A stretch of DNA of 64,000 bases from Methylocapsa sp. D3K7 (GCF_029855125.1 NZ_CP123229.1:2524501-2588500), one strand, 5' to 3'; shown: positions 54,443 to 62,958, counted from the stretch's first letter. Notes: a model not told the origin generated them from the sequence alone. Numbers and translations are program-made.

Positions 54443-55455
54443 TCACCGCCTTGGCGGGGGCGGAACAATGCCAATGCCTTGCGGCGAGGCGCCAACCGGC
54501 ACCGTCGCCGTCACCAGATTGGTGGCCGTATCGATCACCGACACAGTCTTGGCGACCCGGTTGGTTACATAGGCGCGGGTTCCGTCCGGGGTCAGGGCGA
54601 TGCCCATGGGTTTCGCGCCGACCGCGATCGAGCCCGAGATGGTGTTGGTCTCCGTGGCGATGACCGAACTGTGTTCGAGAATTCGTTCACCACATAGACA
54701 TGGTCCCCGTCCGGCATGATGACCAAAGCGACCGGGCGGCGGCCGGCCCGGACCGCATCGCGGACAGAGTTGGCGGCGGTGTCGATGACTTCAACCGTGT
54801 CGGAGGCGGCGTTCGCCACATAGACATGTTTTCCATCCGGCGTGACGGCCACCGCCAAAGGCGATTTCCCCACTCCGGCCGTGCCCACCACCGTGTTGGA
54901 CGGCGTGGCGATCTGCGAGACCGTGTTGGACACTGCATTCGCCACGAACGCGTGCTCGCCATCCGGAGCGACCGCAACCCCATTGGGGCTCGTCCCCACG
55001 GAAATCGTGGCGGTCAGCGATTTGGCGGCGGTATCGATGACGGTGACCGTTTGGCTCGCGATGCTGAAATTCGCGACGTAGACGCGGGCTCCGTCCGGAG
55101 TGACCGCGACCCCCACCGGAAACCGTCCTGCCGGGATCGTTGCCATGGTCTTATTGGCCGCCGTGTCGATCACCGAGAGGGTGTGGTCATTCTGATTTGC
55201 GACATAGACGCGTGTCCCGTCCGGGCATACGGCCACCGCGACCGGCGCTTTTCCCACCCGGATCGTTGCCGCGACAGCATTGGTGGCCGTGTCAATCACC
55301 GAAACCGTGTTGGAGTCGGTATTCGCCACATAGGCGAAAGGGGCGGCCTGTGCAGGCTCGGTGCTGGAAAACCCGTAGAGAACAAGCGTGGCCCAGAAGG
55401 CGGCGCTCCCGCAGACGCTCACTTTTGCTTGCACGAGTCCTCGTTCCATTTCCAA
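54443..55455 (-). pseudogene. YVTN beta-propeller protein, interrupted by a one-base frameshift
   Basis: A secreted beta-propeller of about 337 residues. A signal region ends EPAQA/APFAYV, and about seven repeats of roughly 42 residues follow, of the pattern VYVANxxxxTVSVIDTAxNxVxATIxVGxxPxGVAVxPDG. The uninterrupted frame stops at 54592 after a nonsensical Arg/Ser/Pro-rich tail. Adding one base near 54668 restores the reading frame, which then continues through two more perfect repeats (ISGSIAVGAKPMGIALTPDG, AYVTNRVAKTVSVIDTATN) to a TGA at 54443. So this is either a natural pseudogene or a sequencing error. Such propellers have no known function. Confidence 0.8.
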
Positions 55456-55503
55456 GGGTCATGAAAGACGAAGAGTGATTTGGGCTCGTTTCCAGCATGC
55501 AAT

Positions 55504-55532
55504 CGTGAAGCCGCCTCACGGGCGGCTTCACG
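55504..55532. terminator. Stem-loop after aqpZ
   Basis: Perfect 12-bp stem CGTGAAGCCGCC / GGCGGCTTCACG with a 5-base loop, 17 bases downstream of the aquaporin stop. Strong hairpin without a T-run. Confidence 0.75.
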
Positions 55533-55548
55533 GATGCGGGCGTGATGG

Positions 55549-56247
55549 CTAGTCGGACTCGCGGCGGAACAAGACCCCGCCGACGACGCCGGCGATCACG
55601 GCGCCCGAGATCGGCGCGAGCCAGAAGAACCAGAGCTGTTCGATATAGGCCTTGCCGGCGAAAATCGCCGGGCCGGTGCTGCGCGCGGGATTGACCGAGG
55701 TGTTGGTGATCGGAATGGAAATCAGATGGATGAGGGTCAAGGTCAGACCGATCGCGAGTGGCGCAAAGCCAGCCGGCGCGCCGGGCGAAGTGACCCCAAT
55801 GATGACAAGAATGAAAAAGAAAGACAGAATCGGCTCAATGACAGCGGCGGACAGAAGCGAATAATGACCGGGGCTCAATTCGCCAAAACCATTCGCGGCG
55901 AAACTGCCTAGCACAAAGCCGGGGTGGCCCTCCGCCACGACTTTGAGCACCGCCGCCGCGCAGATCGCTCCGGCAACCTGGAACACGATATAGGGAATGA
56001 CATCGCGGAACGGAATCCGGCGTCCGGCCCAGAGGCCGAGCGTGATCGCAGGATTGAAATGGGCGCCGGAAATATGTCCGACGGCGTAGGCCATCGTCAC
56101 CACGGTGAGGCCGAACGCGAGCGCGACACCGACAAAACCGATCCCGAGTTGCGGATAGGCGGCGGAGATCACCGCGGCGCCGCAGCCGCCAAAAGTGAGC
56201 CAAAAGGTGCCAAGAAATTCAGCGATCGAGCGCTTTCCAAGATGCAT
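55549..56247 (-). CDS. aqpZ: Aquaporin (AqpZ-like)
   Basis: 232 aa MIP-family water channel. Six membrane helices and both NPA loops: [14 protein letters not shown] and [13 protein letters not shown]. The residue pattern (HisGly after the first loop, Arg after the second NPA) fits the water-selective group rather than glycerol facilitators. Start at ATG 56247, with AAAGGAA upstream; the upstream in-frame extension is not conserved-like. Confidence 0.93.
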   Translation of the reverse strand: MHLGKRSIAEFLGTFWLTFGGCGAAVISAAYPQLGIGFVGVALAFGLTVVTMAYAVGHISGAHFNPAITLGLWAGRRIPFRDVIPYIVFQVAGAICAAAVLKVVAEGHPGFVLGSFAANGFGELSPGHYSLLSAAVIEPILSFFFILVIIGVTSPGAPAGFAPLAIGLTLTLIHLISIPITNTSVNPARSTGPAIFAGKAYIEQLWFFWLAPISGAVIAGVVGGVLFRRESD

Positions 56248-56707
56248 TGAACAATTCCTTTGCTGGGGGAAGGCCAAGACGGAAGAGAATGTTTCGCGGT
56301 CCGCAAAGCCCCGCCACCAGAGCTCGTGGCGGTTCTCGCGGCTCCCTTGGCGATCCGGCGGGAGGGGTGTTGGACGCGTATGAACACGCCGCATCGGAGG
56401 AAGCGGCCCGGAACATAGCGATTTGTTATGAGGTTTTTTTATAGTTCCTTTATAGTCTTTTTCATATCTCCCGTCGAGCGGGGCGAAGAGGCCGCCAAAC
56501 TCAAGGCTTCAAGCGGCGGATTGCCGCGCAAGCCCGCAGTGTCGGTCCGTCGAGGCCGCAGGCAAGGGGCAGCTCAAGGGGCGGGAGAACCGGGAAAGTG
56601 CCGCAACCAGCCACGGGCGGGGTGCAGGTCACGAGCCGTAGATGGAGGATTGCGAAGATCGCTCGGCAGCGAGCCGCCGCCAGGCTTGCGAACGCTGACG
56701 CGCCTTT
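56248..56707. other. GC-rich stretch without recognisable gene
   Basis: About 460 bases upstream of aqpZ. The 56410-56465 part is AT-rich (probable aqpZ promoter). 56465-56707 is GC-rich with no coding frame of natural-looking composition on either strand. I tested it by eye for RNase P RNA, tmRNA and SRP RNA landmarks and found only isolated partial likeness. Unexplained. Confidence 0.35.
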
Positions 56708-56944
56708 TCATGTCGTTTGCCGCGACCAAAGTTCGGCTTCGAGCTGTGCCCTGGCGAGGAGATGCGCCAAACTCTGAAACCGCGCGCCATTGGCGAGATT
56801 GGCGAGTTCTCCCGTCATTTGCGCGATATAGGTGGCGGTGCCTTGCGCGCCCTCGACAATCTCCGAAATTTCAACGGGTTTCGGATTTTTTTTGCGGGTG
56901 GAAAGCTGGCTGAGCCGGCCAGCCAAAGCTTCTGGCTTGTTCAT
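56708..56944 (-). CDS. Small conserved-looking helical protein
   Basis: 78 aa. A Lys-rich N-terminal third (NKPEALAGRLSQLSTRKKNPKP) leads into a helical stretch VEISEIVEGAQGTATYIAQMTGELANLANGARFQSLAHLLARAQLEAELWS. Good ribosome site (AGAGGGGAA) ahead of the ATG. No named family is recognised; it resembles short conserved hypotheticals of Hyphomicrobiales. Its downstream end borders the unexplained GC-rich stretch. Confidence 0.6.
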   Translation of the reverse strand: MNKPEALAGRLSQLSTRKKNPKPVEISEIVEGAQGTATYIAQMTGELANLANGARFQSLAHLLARAQLEAELWSRQTT

Positions 56945-57137
56945 CTGGAGTTCCCCTCTGTTCCGTAAATGTTATGCTTACGTTCGCATAATCCGGCCAT
57001 TTTGTGAAGATAATAAAATATGAAAAGTCGAATTTTATTTTTCGACTGCAAATTTATCACTCTTTAGCAGTGCGGCTGGGCTTCCACCAAAGCTTATGAT
57101 CCTCGCGCGAAGCTTTCGGCGCGGCGAAGGGCAAGAT

Positions 57138-57563
57138 TTATCCGCCTGACGGAGGTGCCCGCAGGCGTTTGGTTTCGCCGCGCCGGACCTTGCTCTCGAC
57201 GCGGCGCAGACGGGATGCAAGGCTCGGGCGGGTTTTGACGCGTCTTTTCGGTTTTTCCGCAGCAGCCGCGATCAAGGCCAGCAAGCGCTCAAGCGCCGCG
57301 CGGCGGTTCTGCTCCTGCGAGCGGTGCGCTTGCGCGAAAATGACCAGCACGCCTTCCTTGGTTAGTCTTGCCCCGGCAAGGCGCCGCAGGCGAATTTTCA
57401 ACGCCTCGCCGAGCGACGCCGACCCGGCGACGTCGAATCGCAGATGCACCGCCGTCTCGAGTTTGTTGACATTCTGGCCGCCAGGTCCGCTCGCGCGGGC
57501 GAAGGAAAATTGCAGTTCGCTTTCCTCGATGGCGATGTCCGGCGTGACCTCGATCCTTGGCAT
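57138..57563 (-). CDS. arfB: Alternative ribosome-rescue factor ArfB (YaeJ-like)
   Basis: 141 aa. The class I release-factor motif G-G-Q is at residues 28-30 in ARASGPGGQNVNKLETAVHL. The C-terminal tail is very basic (KPKRRVKTRPSLASRLRRVESKVRRGETKRLR), matching the mRNA-channel tail that lets ArfB act on stalled ribosomes with short 3' mRNA ends. Hydrolyses peptidyl-tRNA. Confidence 0.94.
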   Translation of the reverse strand: MPRIEVTPDIAIEESELQFSFARASGPGGQNVNKLETAVHLRFDVAGSASLGEALKIRLRRLAGARLTKEGVLVIFAQAHRSQEQNRRAALERLLALIAAAAEKPKRRVKTRPSLASRLRRVESKVRRGETKRLRAPPSGG

Positions 57564-57648
57564 CGTTGCGTGTCCGGGGCGGGCTGTTTCAAATTCATTA
57601 ACCGAAATGCTTTAGCGCCGGTTAAGATATTGCGCGCATGTCTTGCCC

Positions 57649-58638
57649 ATGGCGTGTCGCGTTCTGCCATTTGCCGTTGCGGCAGCCTTGATGCTGGCGC
57701 TGACCGGCTGCTCGAACTATGAGCGGCCGCGCCGCCCCGCGTGGCGTGGCGAGGCGGAAGCTGCTTGTGTCGCGCAAAAACTCGTTCATGTCTCGGCCTA
57801 TGTGCAGCCCGCCCGCGAAATCGATGGCCCTGGCATCTGCGGCCTGACCCGGCCGTTCAAGGTGAGTGCGCTCCTTGATGGCGCGGTGCAATTCAATTCG
57901 GCCTATACGCTCGACTGTCCGATGATCGCGGCGCTCAATGCGTGGCTGACGGACGTGGTCCAGCCTGCGGCGCTGGCGCGGTTCGGCACGCCGGTCGCGC
58001 AGATCGATTCCATGGGCGCCTACAGCTGCCGGAGCATGAACAACCAATGGGGCGCGCGGCTGTCCGAACATGCGTTTGGCAACGCCCTCGACATTGGCGG
58101 ATTTCGCCTGACGGACGGGCGGCAGATTACGATTGTCCGCGACTGGATGCGTGGCGATGACCAAACACGGGCTTTTTTGCAAGACGTCCATTCCGGTGCC
58201 TGCACCACCTTCACCACGGTGCTCGGCCCTGGCTCCAATATTTTTCATTACAACCATATCCATGTCGATCTCGCCTTGCATGGCAACACCTCCAGCGGGC
58301 CGCGCCGGATCTGCCGCCCGCAGCTGCGCCCCAGTCCGGTTCCGGGGCCGCCTCGCGATGGCCTGCCCAATCCGCCGGAGATCGACGAGGATATCGACAT
58401 CGCCCAAGCCGGACATCCGGAAGGCGACGCCTTGGCATTTCATGCGGGGCCTGGGCCAGCGCCGTCCGCCCGCATTCCTGACGCCTATTTCGCCGCCGCG
58501 GCACGCACTCCCGCCGCGCGGGCCTATGCACCGGTTCCCCCCGAGCCGGTGCGCGGCGCGATGCGCGAGGATGGCGCCTTCGTTCCGGAGGGCAAGCCCT
58601 CCGATTGGGATCTGACATCCACGATTCCGCCGCGATAG
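57649..58638 (+). CDS. Extensin-like family lipoprotein
   Basis: About 329 aa. A lipobox LTGC closes a hydrophobic leader (VLPFAVAAALMLALTGC), so it is a membrane-anchored lipoprotein. The central domain is the extensin-like C-terminal domain: DGPGICGLTRPFKVS, YTLDCPMIAALNAWL, SYSCRSMNNQWGARLSEHAFGNALDIGGF and NIFHYNHIHVDLALH, whose His/Asp pattern resembles D-Ala-D-Ala carboxypeptidase M15 folds, with conserved cysteines. The C-terminal 100 residues are Pro/Ala-rich. Cell-wall role plausible. A TTG two codons upstream is an alternative start. Confidence 0.85.
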   Translation: MACRVLPFAVAAALMLALTGCSNYERPRRPAWRGEAEAACVAQKLVHVSAYVQPAREIDGPGICGLTRPFKVSALLDGAVQFNSAYTLDCPMIAALNAWLTDVVQPAALARFGTPVAQIDSMGAYSCRSMNNQWGARLSEHAFGNALDIGGFRLTDGRQITIVRDWMRGDDQTRAFLQDVHSGACTTFTTVLGPGSNIFHYNHIHVDLALHGNTSSGPRRICRPQLRPSPVPGPPRDGLPNPPEIDEDIDIAQAGHPEGDALAFHAGPGPAPSARIPDAYFAAAARTPAARAYAPVPPEPVRGAMREDGAFVPEGKPSDWDLTSTIPPR

Positions 58639-58725
58639 GGGCCAGCCGTGAGATTGGGAAACGCGCTAGTCCCTTATGTCGGAGTGAGTTGACAACTAGG
58701 CCAACCCTATGTAGACTTCGCTACT

Positions 58726-59034
58726 ATGGATAAGAACTTAAGGCTATCAACGCAGACGCTCAAGGTTCTCGGAGCTTTGGTGTCTCACCCATTGCGGGAA
58801 CTGTCGGGTGCGGAAATTGCCAAGGATACGCGACTTGCTTCCGGCACACTTTATCCGATTCTCTGTCGCCTCGAGGGGGTTGGTTGGCTAGAGAGCCGGT
58901 GGGAAGTCGAAAATCCAGCCGTGCTAGGGAGACCGCGCCGTCGCTATTATCGAATAACCGCCGCTGGAGCGAAGAATCTTCAAGAGCTTGCCCGCGATCT
59001 TACGCCGACTATGGGGAGGCTCGCGTGGAGCTGA
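58726..59034 (+). CDS. PadR-family transcriptional regulator
   Basis: 102 aa winged-helix protein with the PadR/MarR-like pattern: TLKVLGALVSHPLRELSGAEIAK, then LASGTLYPILCRLEGVGWLESRW (recognition helix) and the wing RPRRRYYRITAAGAKNLQ. The C-terminal dimer helix is short, so it is of the small PadR type. It overlaps the next gene by 10 bp, so the two products are probably functionally linked. Ligand unknown. Confidence 0.87.
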   Translation: MDKNLRLSTQTLKVLGALVSHPLRELSGAEIAKDTRLASGTLYPILCRLEGVGWLESRWEVENPAVLGRPRRRYYRITAAGAKNLQELARDLTPTMGRLAWS

Positions 59035-59864
59035 TTGGGCGATTGATTCTTGCAATCCTTGCTATTCTTGGAGCTATTGTTGGACAGGCAATCTCACGGC
59101 AGCTCGCAGATGAATTCAAGGCTTGGACGCCTCGGCTAATAAACACGATCATTAGATGCGCTGTCCGCCAGCTTCCCGAGAATCAGCGCGAGCGGTTTGC
59201 AGAAGAGTGGCAGAGCCACGTTGATCAAATACCAGGCGAAATTTGGAAGCTAAAGGAGGCTTTTGGATTCTTATTAGCCTCCTGGAACATGGGCGACGTC
59301 GCTTACGGTTTCAGCAAACGCGCGTTGGATATTGGTCTTAGTTGGGCGTTCCTTTTCTGGAGTGTTCCCCTCTTTGCTCTTGCTGCCGCGGCAATCAAAT
59401 ATGAATCTAGTGGCCCGATTGTTCTCAGGACAATGCGGCCGGGTCGCAATAAGAAGCGGTTCGCCAGGCTGCAGTTCCGCACTTTTATCGTTTCGGAGAA
59501 CGGCGAGCGGGAAGTGACACAGCTTGGTCGCTTTATGCGGAGATCTGGCTTCGATATGCTGCCGCAAATAATCAATGTCATCAAGGGGGACATGTCGCTT
59601 GTCGGTCCGTCCTTTTCATTGTTTGAACACCTGCAAAGGTCACAGGACGAGCCGCCTCTGGTCTTTCGCAATGTCAAACCCGGTGTCTTCGGGCTGACGC
59701 AACGTAACCACCTTGGCAGCTCCACAGAGGCAATGGCGACTGGTCTTAGTGAAGACGATCTTTATTATGTAAGTAATCGGTCTTTGTGGTTTGACCTAAA
59801 AATCGTTTTGACGTCGGTTTGGGCCATCCTGACGGATCGTAACCCCCCGCGTTGTTCGACCTAA
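59025..59864 (+). CDS. Membrane protein: PadR-associated domain fused to sugar-transferase-like domain, catalytic Glu missing
   Basis: 279 aa from a GTG at 59025 (GGGGAGG upstream). A helix (ELIGRLILAILAILGAIVGQAIS) and a segment LPENQRERFAEEWQSHVDQIPGEIWKLKEAF resemble the small membrane proteins paired with PadR regulators. From about residue 98 it is a bacterial sugar-transferase domain: KRALDIGLSWAFLF, AAIKYESSGPIVL, FRTF, LGRFMRRSGFDMLPQ, INVIKGDMSLVGP. In active phosphoglycosyl transferases the dyad is Asp-Glu (SLDELPQ); here it is Asp177-Met178. VGPRP is VGPSF. So it is probably not a normal transferase. A regulatory role for the pair is inference. Confidence 0.8.
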   Translation: MELIGRLILAILAILGAIVGQAISRQLADEFKAWTPRLINTIIRCAVRQLPENQRERFAEEWQSHVDQIPGEIWKLKEAFGFLLASWNMGDVAYGFSKRALDIGLSWAFLFWSVPLFALAAAAIKYESSGPIVLRTMRPGRNKKRFARLQFRTFIVSENGEREVTQLGRFMRRSGFDMLPQIINVIKGDMSLVGPSFSLFEHLQRSQDEPPLVFRNVKPGVFGLTQRNHLGSSTEAMATGLSEDDLYYVSNRSLWFDLKIVLTSVWAILTDRNPPRCST

Positions 59865-59997
59865 GTTCCCGGCTATCCGGCAAGAGCCAGAGGTAGACGG
59901 AATCAGGGTCTCCGTCGAGCTTAAGTAAAATATATTTTGTAATATCAATCACTTATGCGATAGAGAGCGCGGATATATTGGGCGCGCTGGAGGATCC

Positions 59998-60294
59998 ATG
60001 GAAGAACCCCATTTGGACGAAACCCGGATCACCGCGCGATTACCGCGTCTCGATATCGAAATCGTCCATGGCCGCTCACCCGGCGGCGAAAGCGAGCATC
60101 TTTCGGTCCGCCTGCAGGCGGTGCCGTCCTTCGAAGCTTTCGGCCGTTATGCCGAGGCCGCAAATCCATTTCTGTTTTGGATGCGCCTCGCCCAAACGGC
60201 ATGGGCGCCATGGCTCGGCGCGGCTTCCGCCAGCCTGCCACGGACAAATGCCAATCGGCTTCCGGCACCGCCGGACAGCGGAACGGACTCTTAA
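59998..60294 (+). CDS. Small conserved hypothetical protein
   Basis: 98 aa. GGAGG lies 5 bases before the ATG. Sequence starts EEPHLDETRITARLPRLDIEIVH and contains SEHLSVRLQAVPSFEAFGRY and NPFLFWMRLAQTAWAPWLG, a Trp-rich amphipathic segment that could lie on the membrane. No named family is recognised, although I have the impression of similar orphan genes in related genomes. No Cys, no signal peptide. Confidence 0.65.
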   Translation: MEEPHLDETRITARLPRLDIEIVHGRSPGGESEHLSVRLQAVPSFEAFGRYAEAANPFLFWMRLAQTAWAPWLGAASASLPRTNANRLPAPPDSGTDS

Positions 60295-60297
60295 TCC

Positions 60298-60315
60298 GAA
60301 AAGTTTCAACTTTTC
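60298..60315. terminator. Short hairpin after small hypothetical gene
   Basis: GAAAAGTT / AACTTTTC, 8-bp stem with a 2-base loop, directly after the stop at 60294 and 34 bp from the convergent small gene stop. Short loop makes it a weak candidate; it resembles the core of interspersed repeats. Confidence 0.4.
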
Positions 60316-60348
60316 AGAGTGCTCCGGTCCCGTCCGATGGAACCAAAT

Positions 60349-60522
60349 TTATTGCGCGAGCGTCTCGAGGGCGATCATGAAGCACCCCACGGCGGCGAGG
60401 GGCGCCGGCGCGAGGAACTCGTCAAAAAACCCCTGTTTGCCATTGATGGATTCAAGCCAAAGCCCGAGACTCCCGAGCCAAGCGATAATCAAAAGATCAA
60501 TTGGGAACGCAATCGAAGTCAT
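60349..60522 (-). CDS. 57-residue single-pass or two-helix membrane protein
   Basis: Short frame on the minus strand: ATG at 60522, TAA at 60349. A near-perfect ribosome site AAAGGAG lies 7 bases before the ATG. Sequence TSIAFPIDLLIIAWLGSLGLWL is one hydrophobic helix; a charged loop ESINGKQGFFDEF follows, then a second helix APAPLAAVGCFMIALETLAQ. Nothing in it matches a family I know. The strong ribosome site and clean hydrophobic pattern argue that it is real although too short for usual gene callers. Confidence 0.6.
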   Translation of the reverse strand: MTSIAFPIDLLIIAWLGSLGLWLESINGKQGFFDEFLAPAPLAAVGCFMIALETLAQ

Positions 60523-60679
60523 GTCGAGCTCCTTTCTAGAGCTGGCGATGCCTCCGGATTCCTCCCGCTTAAAATACTAAATTCGAGAACCTTCGGCTCT
60601 CTCGGCGAAACTTCGCATGACCATTCTTTCGCGACCTTCGCCCGTTTGCAGTTGCGCGCTCCCTACGCGAAAAAAATTT

Positions 60680-60913
60680 TTATCCCCGGATATCGGCGCC
60701 AATAAGGCCGATCGCGATCCCTTGCCGCCGGGCGATCTCGAGTTTCACAGCGGTCCAATAACGCGCATGACGTGTGCCGTCGAGGCAGCGCCCCCCGATC
60801 CGGTCACGCGCCTCGAAATAGGCCCGGTCGTTGAAGTTTTCGATGAGGCGGCGGGCATCGGCCGCGATTGCCGCTTTCCATTCGGTGCGGCGCCGGATCA
60901 ATCCAAGGAGCAT
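60680..60913 (-). CDS. Small conserved hypothetical protein
   Basis: About 77 aa. Starts LLGLIRRRTEWKAAIAADARRLIENF and contains AYFEARDRIGGRCLDG and ARYWTAVKLEIARRQG, which have the ordered amphipathic look of a conserved protein. I recall similar short proteins in Methylobacterium-like genomes, function unknown. The ATG at 60913 is chosen for the ordered region; a longer frame begins at 60976 with a hydrophobic stretch that would make it a membrane protein. Confidence 0.6.
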   Translation of the reverse strand: MLLGLIRRRTEWKAAIAADARRLIENFNDRAYFEARDRIGGRCLDGTRHARYWTAVKLEIARRQGIAIGLIGADIRG

Positions 60914-61415
60914 GGCGAATCTTCCCACAACCCATAAGAGCACAACCAAACTACAATCAAGACGCGCAAAAATCAACCATTAAATACAATGCAGAGTTGC
61001 AAATACCTGATTCGTATCATTTTATAACACCCGCCCCGACTCGATGGAGACGCCGGACGCGCAAAAAATTTGCTTATCCAAAGAATAAACCCACGCCGGA
61101 GCTGAAGGGTTCCCGAAACGCTCGGGCAAAGTTACGCGGCCTTGCCGGCGGTATGCCGATTAAGGGAAGCGTTGATCGTTTTGGAGAAGGTCTCTCCAAA
61201 ATTGACGTAGGGAGAAGAGCACGCTTCGGCCTCTGCAAAAACAATATTATCGAATAGTAAAACAAATACAAATTGAATGATTTTTGAATGTAAATTACAA
61301 TCGTATTTGTTTATTCTATCTAAAACTCCGTCCTATATCTTCCTACAATTCCAGGGATACCAAAATCTATTACGGCGCTGGAATTTTTGTCCAATAGAAT
61401 TCAGGAGATTGCATT
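60914..61415. other. AT-rich region upstream of the Flp pilin genes
   Basis: About 500 bases, clearly richer in A+T than the rest of the window, especially 61220-61330. Expected to hold the Flp promoter. A plus-strand frame through it (60868-61257) is Arg/Lys-rich without family likeness and is taken as chance. No repeat or RNA recognised. Confidence 0.45.
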
Positions 61416-61580
61416 ATGGGTCATGTGTTCCGCCGGTTTATGGCCGATCAGTCGGGTGTTGCGGCCATCGAATATGGTCTCATCGCCGGCTTGATCGCCG
61501 TCGTGATCATCGCCTCCGTGCGCCTGCTCGGAACAAGTGTTTCCAGCAAATTCTCAACCATCGCAAACGCCTTGACCTGA
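61416..61580 (+). CDS. flp: Flp-type pilin, copy 1
   Basis: 54 aa, below most gene-caller limits. GHVFRRFMADQSGVAAIEYGL is the Flp/Tad leader and cleavage region; processing is expected at the Gly-Val or later step with the essential Glu-Tyr pair (AIEYG) following. A hydrophobic helix IAGLIAVVIIASVRLLG comes next, then a short tail SSKFSTIANALT. Class IVb pilin that builds Tad pili. CAGGAGA lies upstream. Almost identical to copy 2, pointing to recent duplication. Confidence 0.88.
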   Translation: MGHVFRRFMADQSGVAAIEYGLIAGLIAVVIIASVRLLGTSVSSKFSTIANALT

Positions 61581-61667
61581 GAACGACGTGCCTGCCTTGG
61601 CCGCGCCAAGCTTCCCGTCAGCCGCCCAGCATTGCCTGGCCGGGCATCAAACAACAGGAGTAGAAGT

Positions 61668-61835
61668 ATGAACAACAATATGTTCCGCCGTTTTATGGCC
61701 GATCAGTCGGGTGTCGCGGCTATCGAATATGGCCTCATCGCCGGCTTGATCGCCGTCGTCATCATCGCCTCCGTGCGCCTGCTCGGCACCAATGTTTCGA
61801 GCAAATTCTCGACAATTGCCGACGCCTTAACCTAA
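61668..61835 (+). CDS. flp: Flp-type pilin, copy 2
   Basis: 55 aa. Same as copy 1 from FRRFMADQSGVAAIEYGL onward, differing at a few residues (e.g. GTN for GTS and ADALT for ANALT). CAGGAG about 8 bases before the ATG. The DNA between copies is not repeated. Two near-identical subunits suggest dose increase or fibre mixing; alternatives include differential expression. Confidence 0.9.
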   Translation: MNNNMFRRFMADQSGVAAIEYGLIAGLIAVVIIASVRLLGTNVSSKFSTIADALT

Positions 61836-61943
61836 TCCAGGCCGCGACTTGCCCTCTCCGTGCGATTTCGAGGCACCGCCTTCAAGGATGGAGTGTCAAA
61901 GTTTGGCGCGGCGGGGGCAGCGAAACCGCCAGGAGCATTCCTC

Positions 61944-62108
61944 ATGCCGGCTTTATTCATCGGGTTTGCGCGCGACGAATCCGGCGTTGTGGCCGTCGAA
62001 TATGCTCTCATCGGCGGCTTGATCGCGCTCGTGATCGTCGCTGCCATAACCCTGGGTGGCTCGGCTCTGTCAGCCAGATTCGCAGCCGTCGCGGAAGGCT
62101 TTACCTGA
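61944..62108 (+). CDS. flp: Flp-type pilin, copy 3 (divergent)
   Basis: 54 aa. PALFIGFARDESGVVAVEYAL keeps the Glu-Tyr pair and the helix IGGLIALVIVAAITLGGSALS; it differs from copies 1 and 2 in most other positions. AGGAGC lies before the ATG. Probably a minor pilin or pseudopilin of the same assembly. Confidence 0.85.
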   Translation: MPALFIGFARDESGVVAVEYALIGGLIALVIVAAITLGGSALSARFAAVAEGFT

Positions 62109-62162
62109 ACGGCCGCGAAAGTGGTTGCGGGCCGTGCTGGATAATCAATTCTCGGAGCGCTT

Positions 62163-62675
62163 ATGCTTGAAGCCGCGACGCTGCTCTTTTTTCCCGCGCT
62201 GATGGTGTTTGCCGCCATCTCCGATCTCCTAACCATGACGATCTCAAACCGCATCTCGCTCGCCCTCGCCGTCCTGTTCATCGGCATGGCGATCGCCTGC
62301 GGCCTGACCGCGGCGGAAATCGCCTGGCATCTTGCGTGTGGCGCCTTGATGCTTGTCCTTACTTTCTTCATGTTCGCCCGCGGCTGGCTCGGCGGCGGCG
62401 ATGCGAAACTCGCGGCGGCGACGGCGATCTGGCTCGGGTTCGAACATATCGGCGATTATGCGTTTTCTGCCAGCATCCTAGGAGCGCTCCTGGCGCTCAT
62501 CCTTCTCGGGCTCCGGAAATGGCCAAGACCTAGCGCCTTTCCGGAGCCGCGCTGGATCGCCCGCTTGCTCGATCCCGCCACCGGCATCCCCTATGGCGTC
62601 GCCCTCGCCTGCGCCGGCCTGTTGCTTTACCCCAGCACCGCGATCTGGCTCGGCGCCGCCAATACACTTGGCTAG
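62163..62675 (+). CDS. cpaA: CpaA/TadV-type prepilin peptidase
   Basis: 170 aa, six helices. Catalytic aspartates: D21 in AISDLLTMTISNR and D80 in GWLGGGDAKLAAA. This is the small Flp-type peptidase that processes Flp pilins. It follows the pilin genes by 54 bp, as in tad loci, but the other tad/cpa genes (CpaB-F, TadB-C) do not follow; the next gene is an ATP-grasp gene. Confidence 0.92.
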   Translation: MLEAATLLFFPALMVFAAISDLLTMTISNRISLALAVLFIGMAIACGLTAAEIAWHLACGALMLVLTFFMFARGWLGGGDAKLAAATAIWLGFEHIGDYAFSASILGALLALILLGLRKWPRPSAFPEPRWIARLLDPATGIPYGVALACAGLLLYPSTAIWLGAANTLG

Positions 62676-62958
62676 CCAAAAGCGGCCCTGGAAGGCACCG
62701 CTCTCCAGCGGCGTGCATCAGCGTCCACAGACTGGTTTTTTTGCCCCCCCTGGCATAGGATATGCTTGAAAGCTACTCGCTCGCCGCTTCGTCCATGGGA
62801 GCGGCATCGCAACTCTTGGAACCCAAGACTTTGGAACCCAAGAACAGCGAGGCTTCGAATTGACGTCATACCTCACACATTCGTCTGGGCTCATGAAAAA
62901 ACCAATCCTTGAACGAAGCCGCGCGGCCGATATTCCGGCTGAAAGGGAGGGCGGTTAA

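Noticed and set aside
56560..56700. RNase P RNA candidate (GGGAAAGTGCC-like segment)
   Set aside because: The invariant 5' GAGGAAAGTCCGGGC and 3' universal segments are absent on both strands.
56428..56913. 161-codon plus-strand open frame
   Set aside because: Runs through a promoter region and antisense to the small helical gene; Arg/Gly-rich with no ribosome site.
60868..61257. 129-codon plus-strand open frame
   Set aside because: Overlaps the small minus-strand gene and AT-rich promoter; no coding character.
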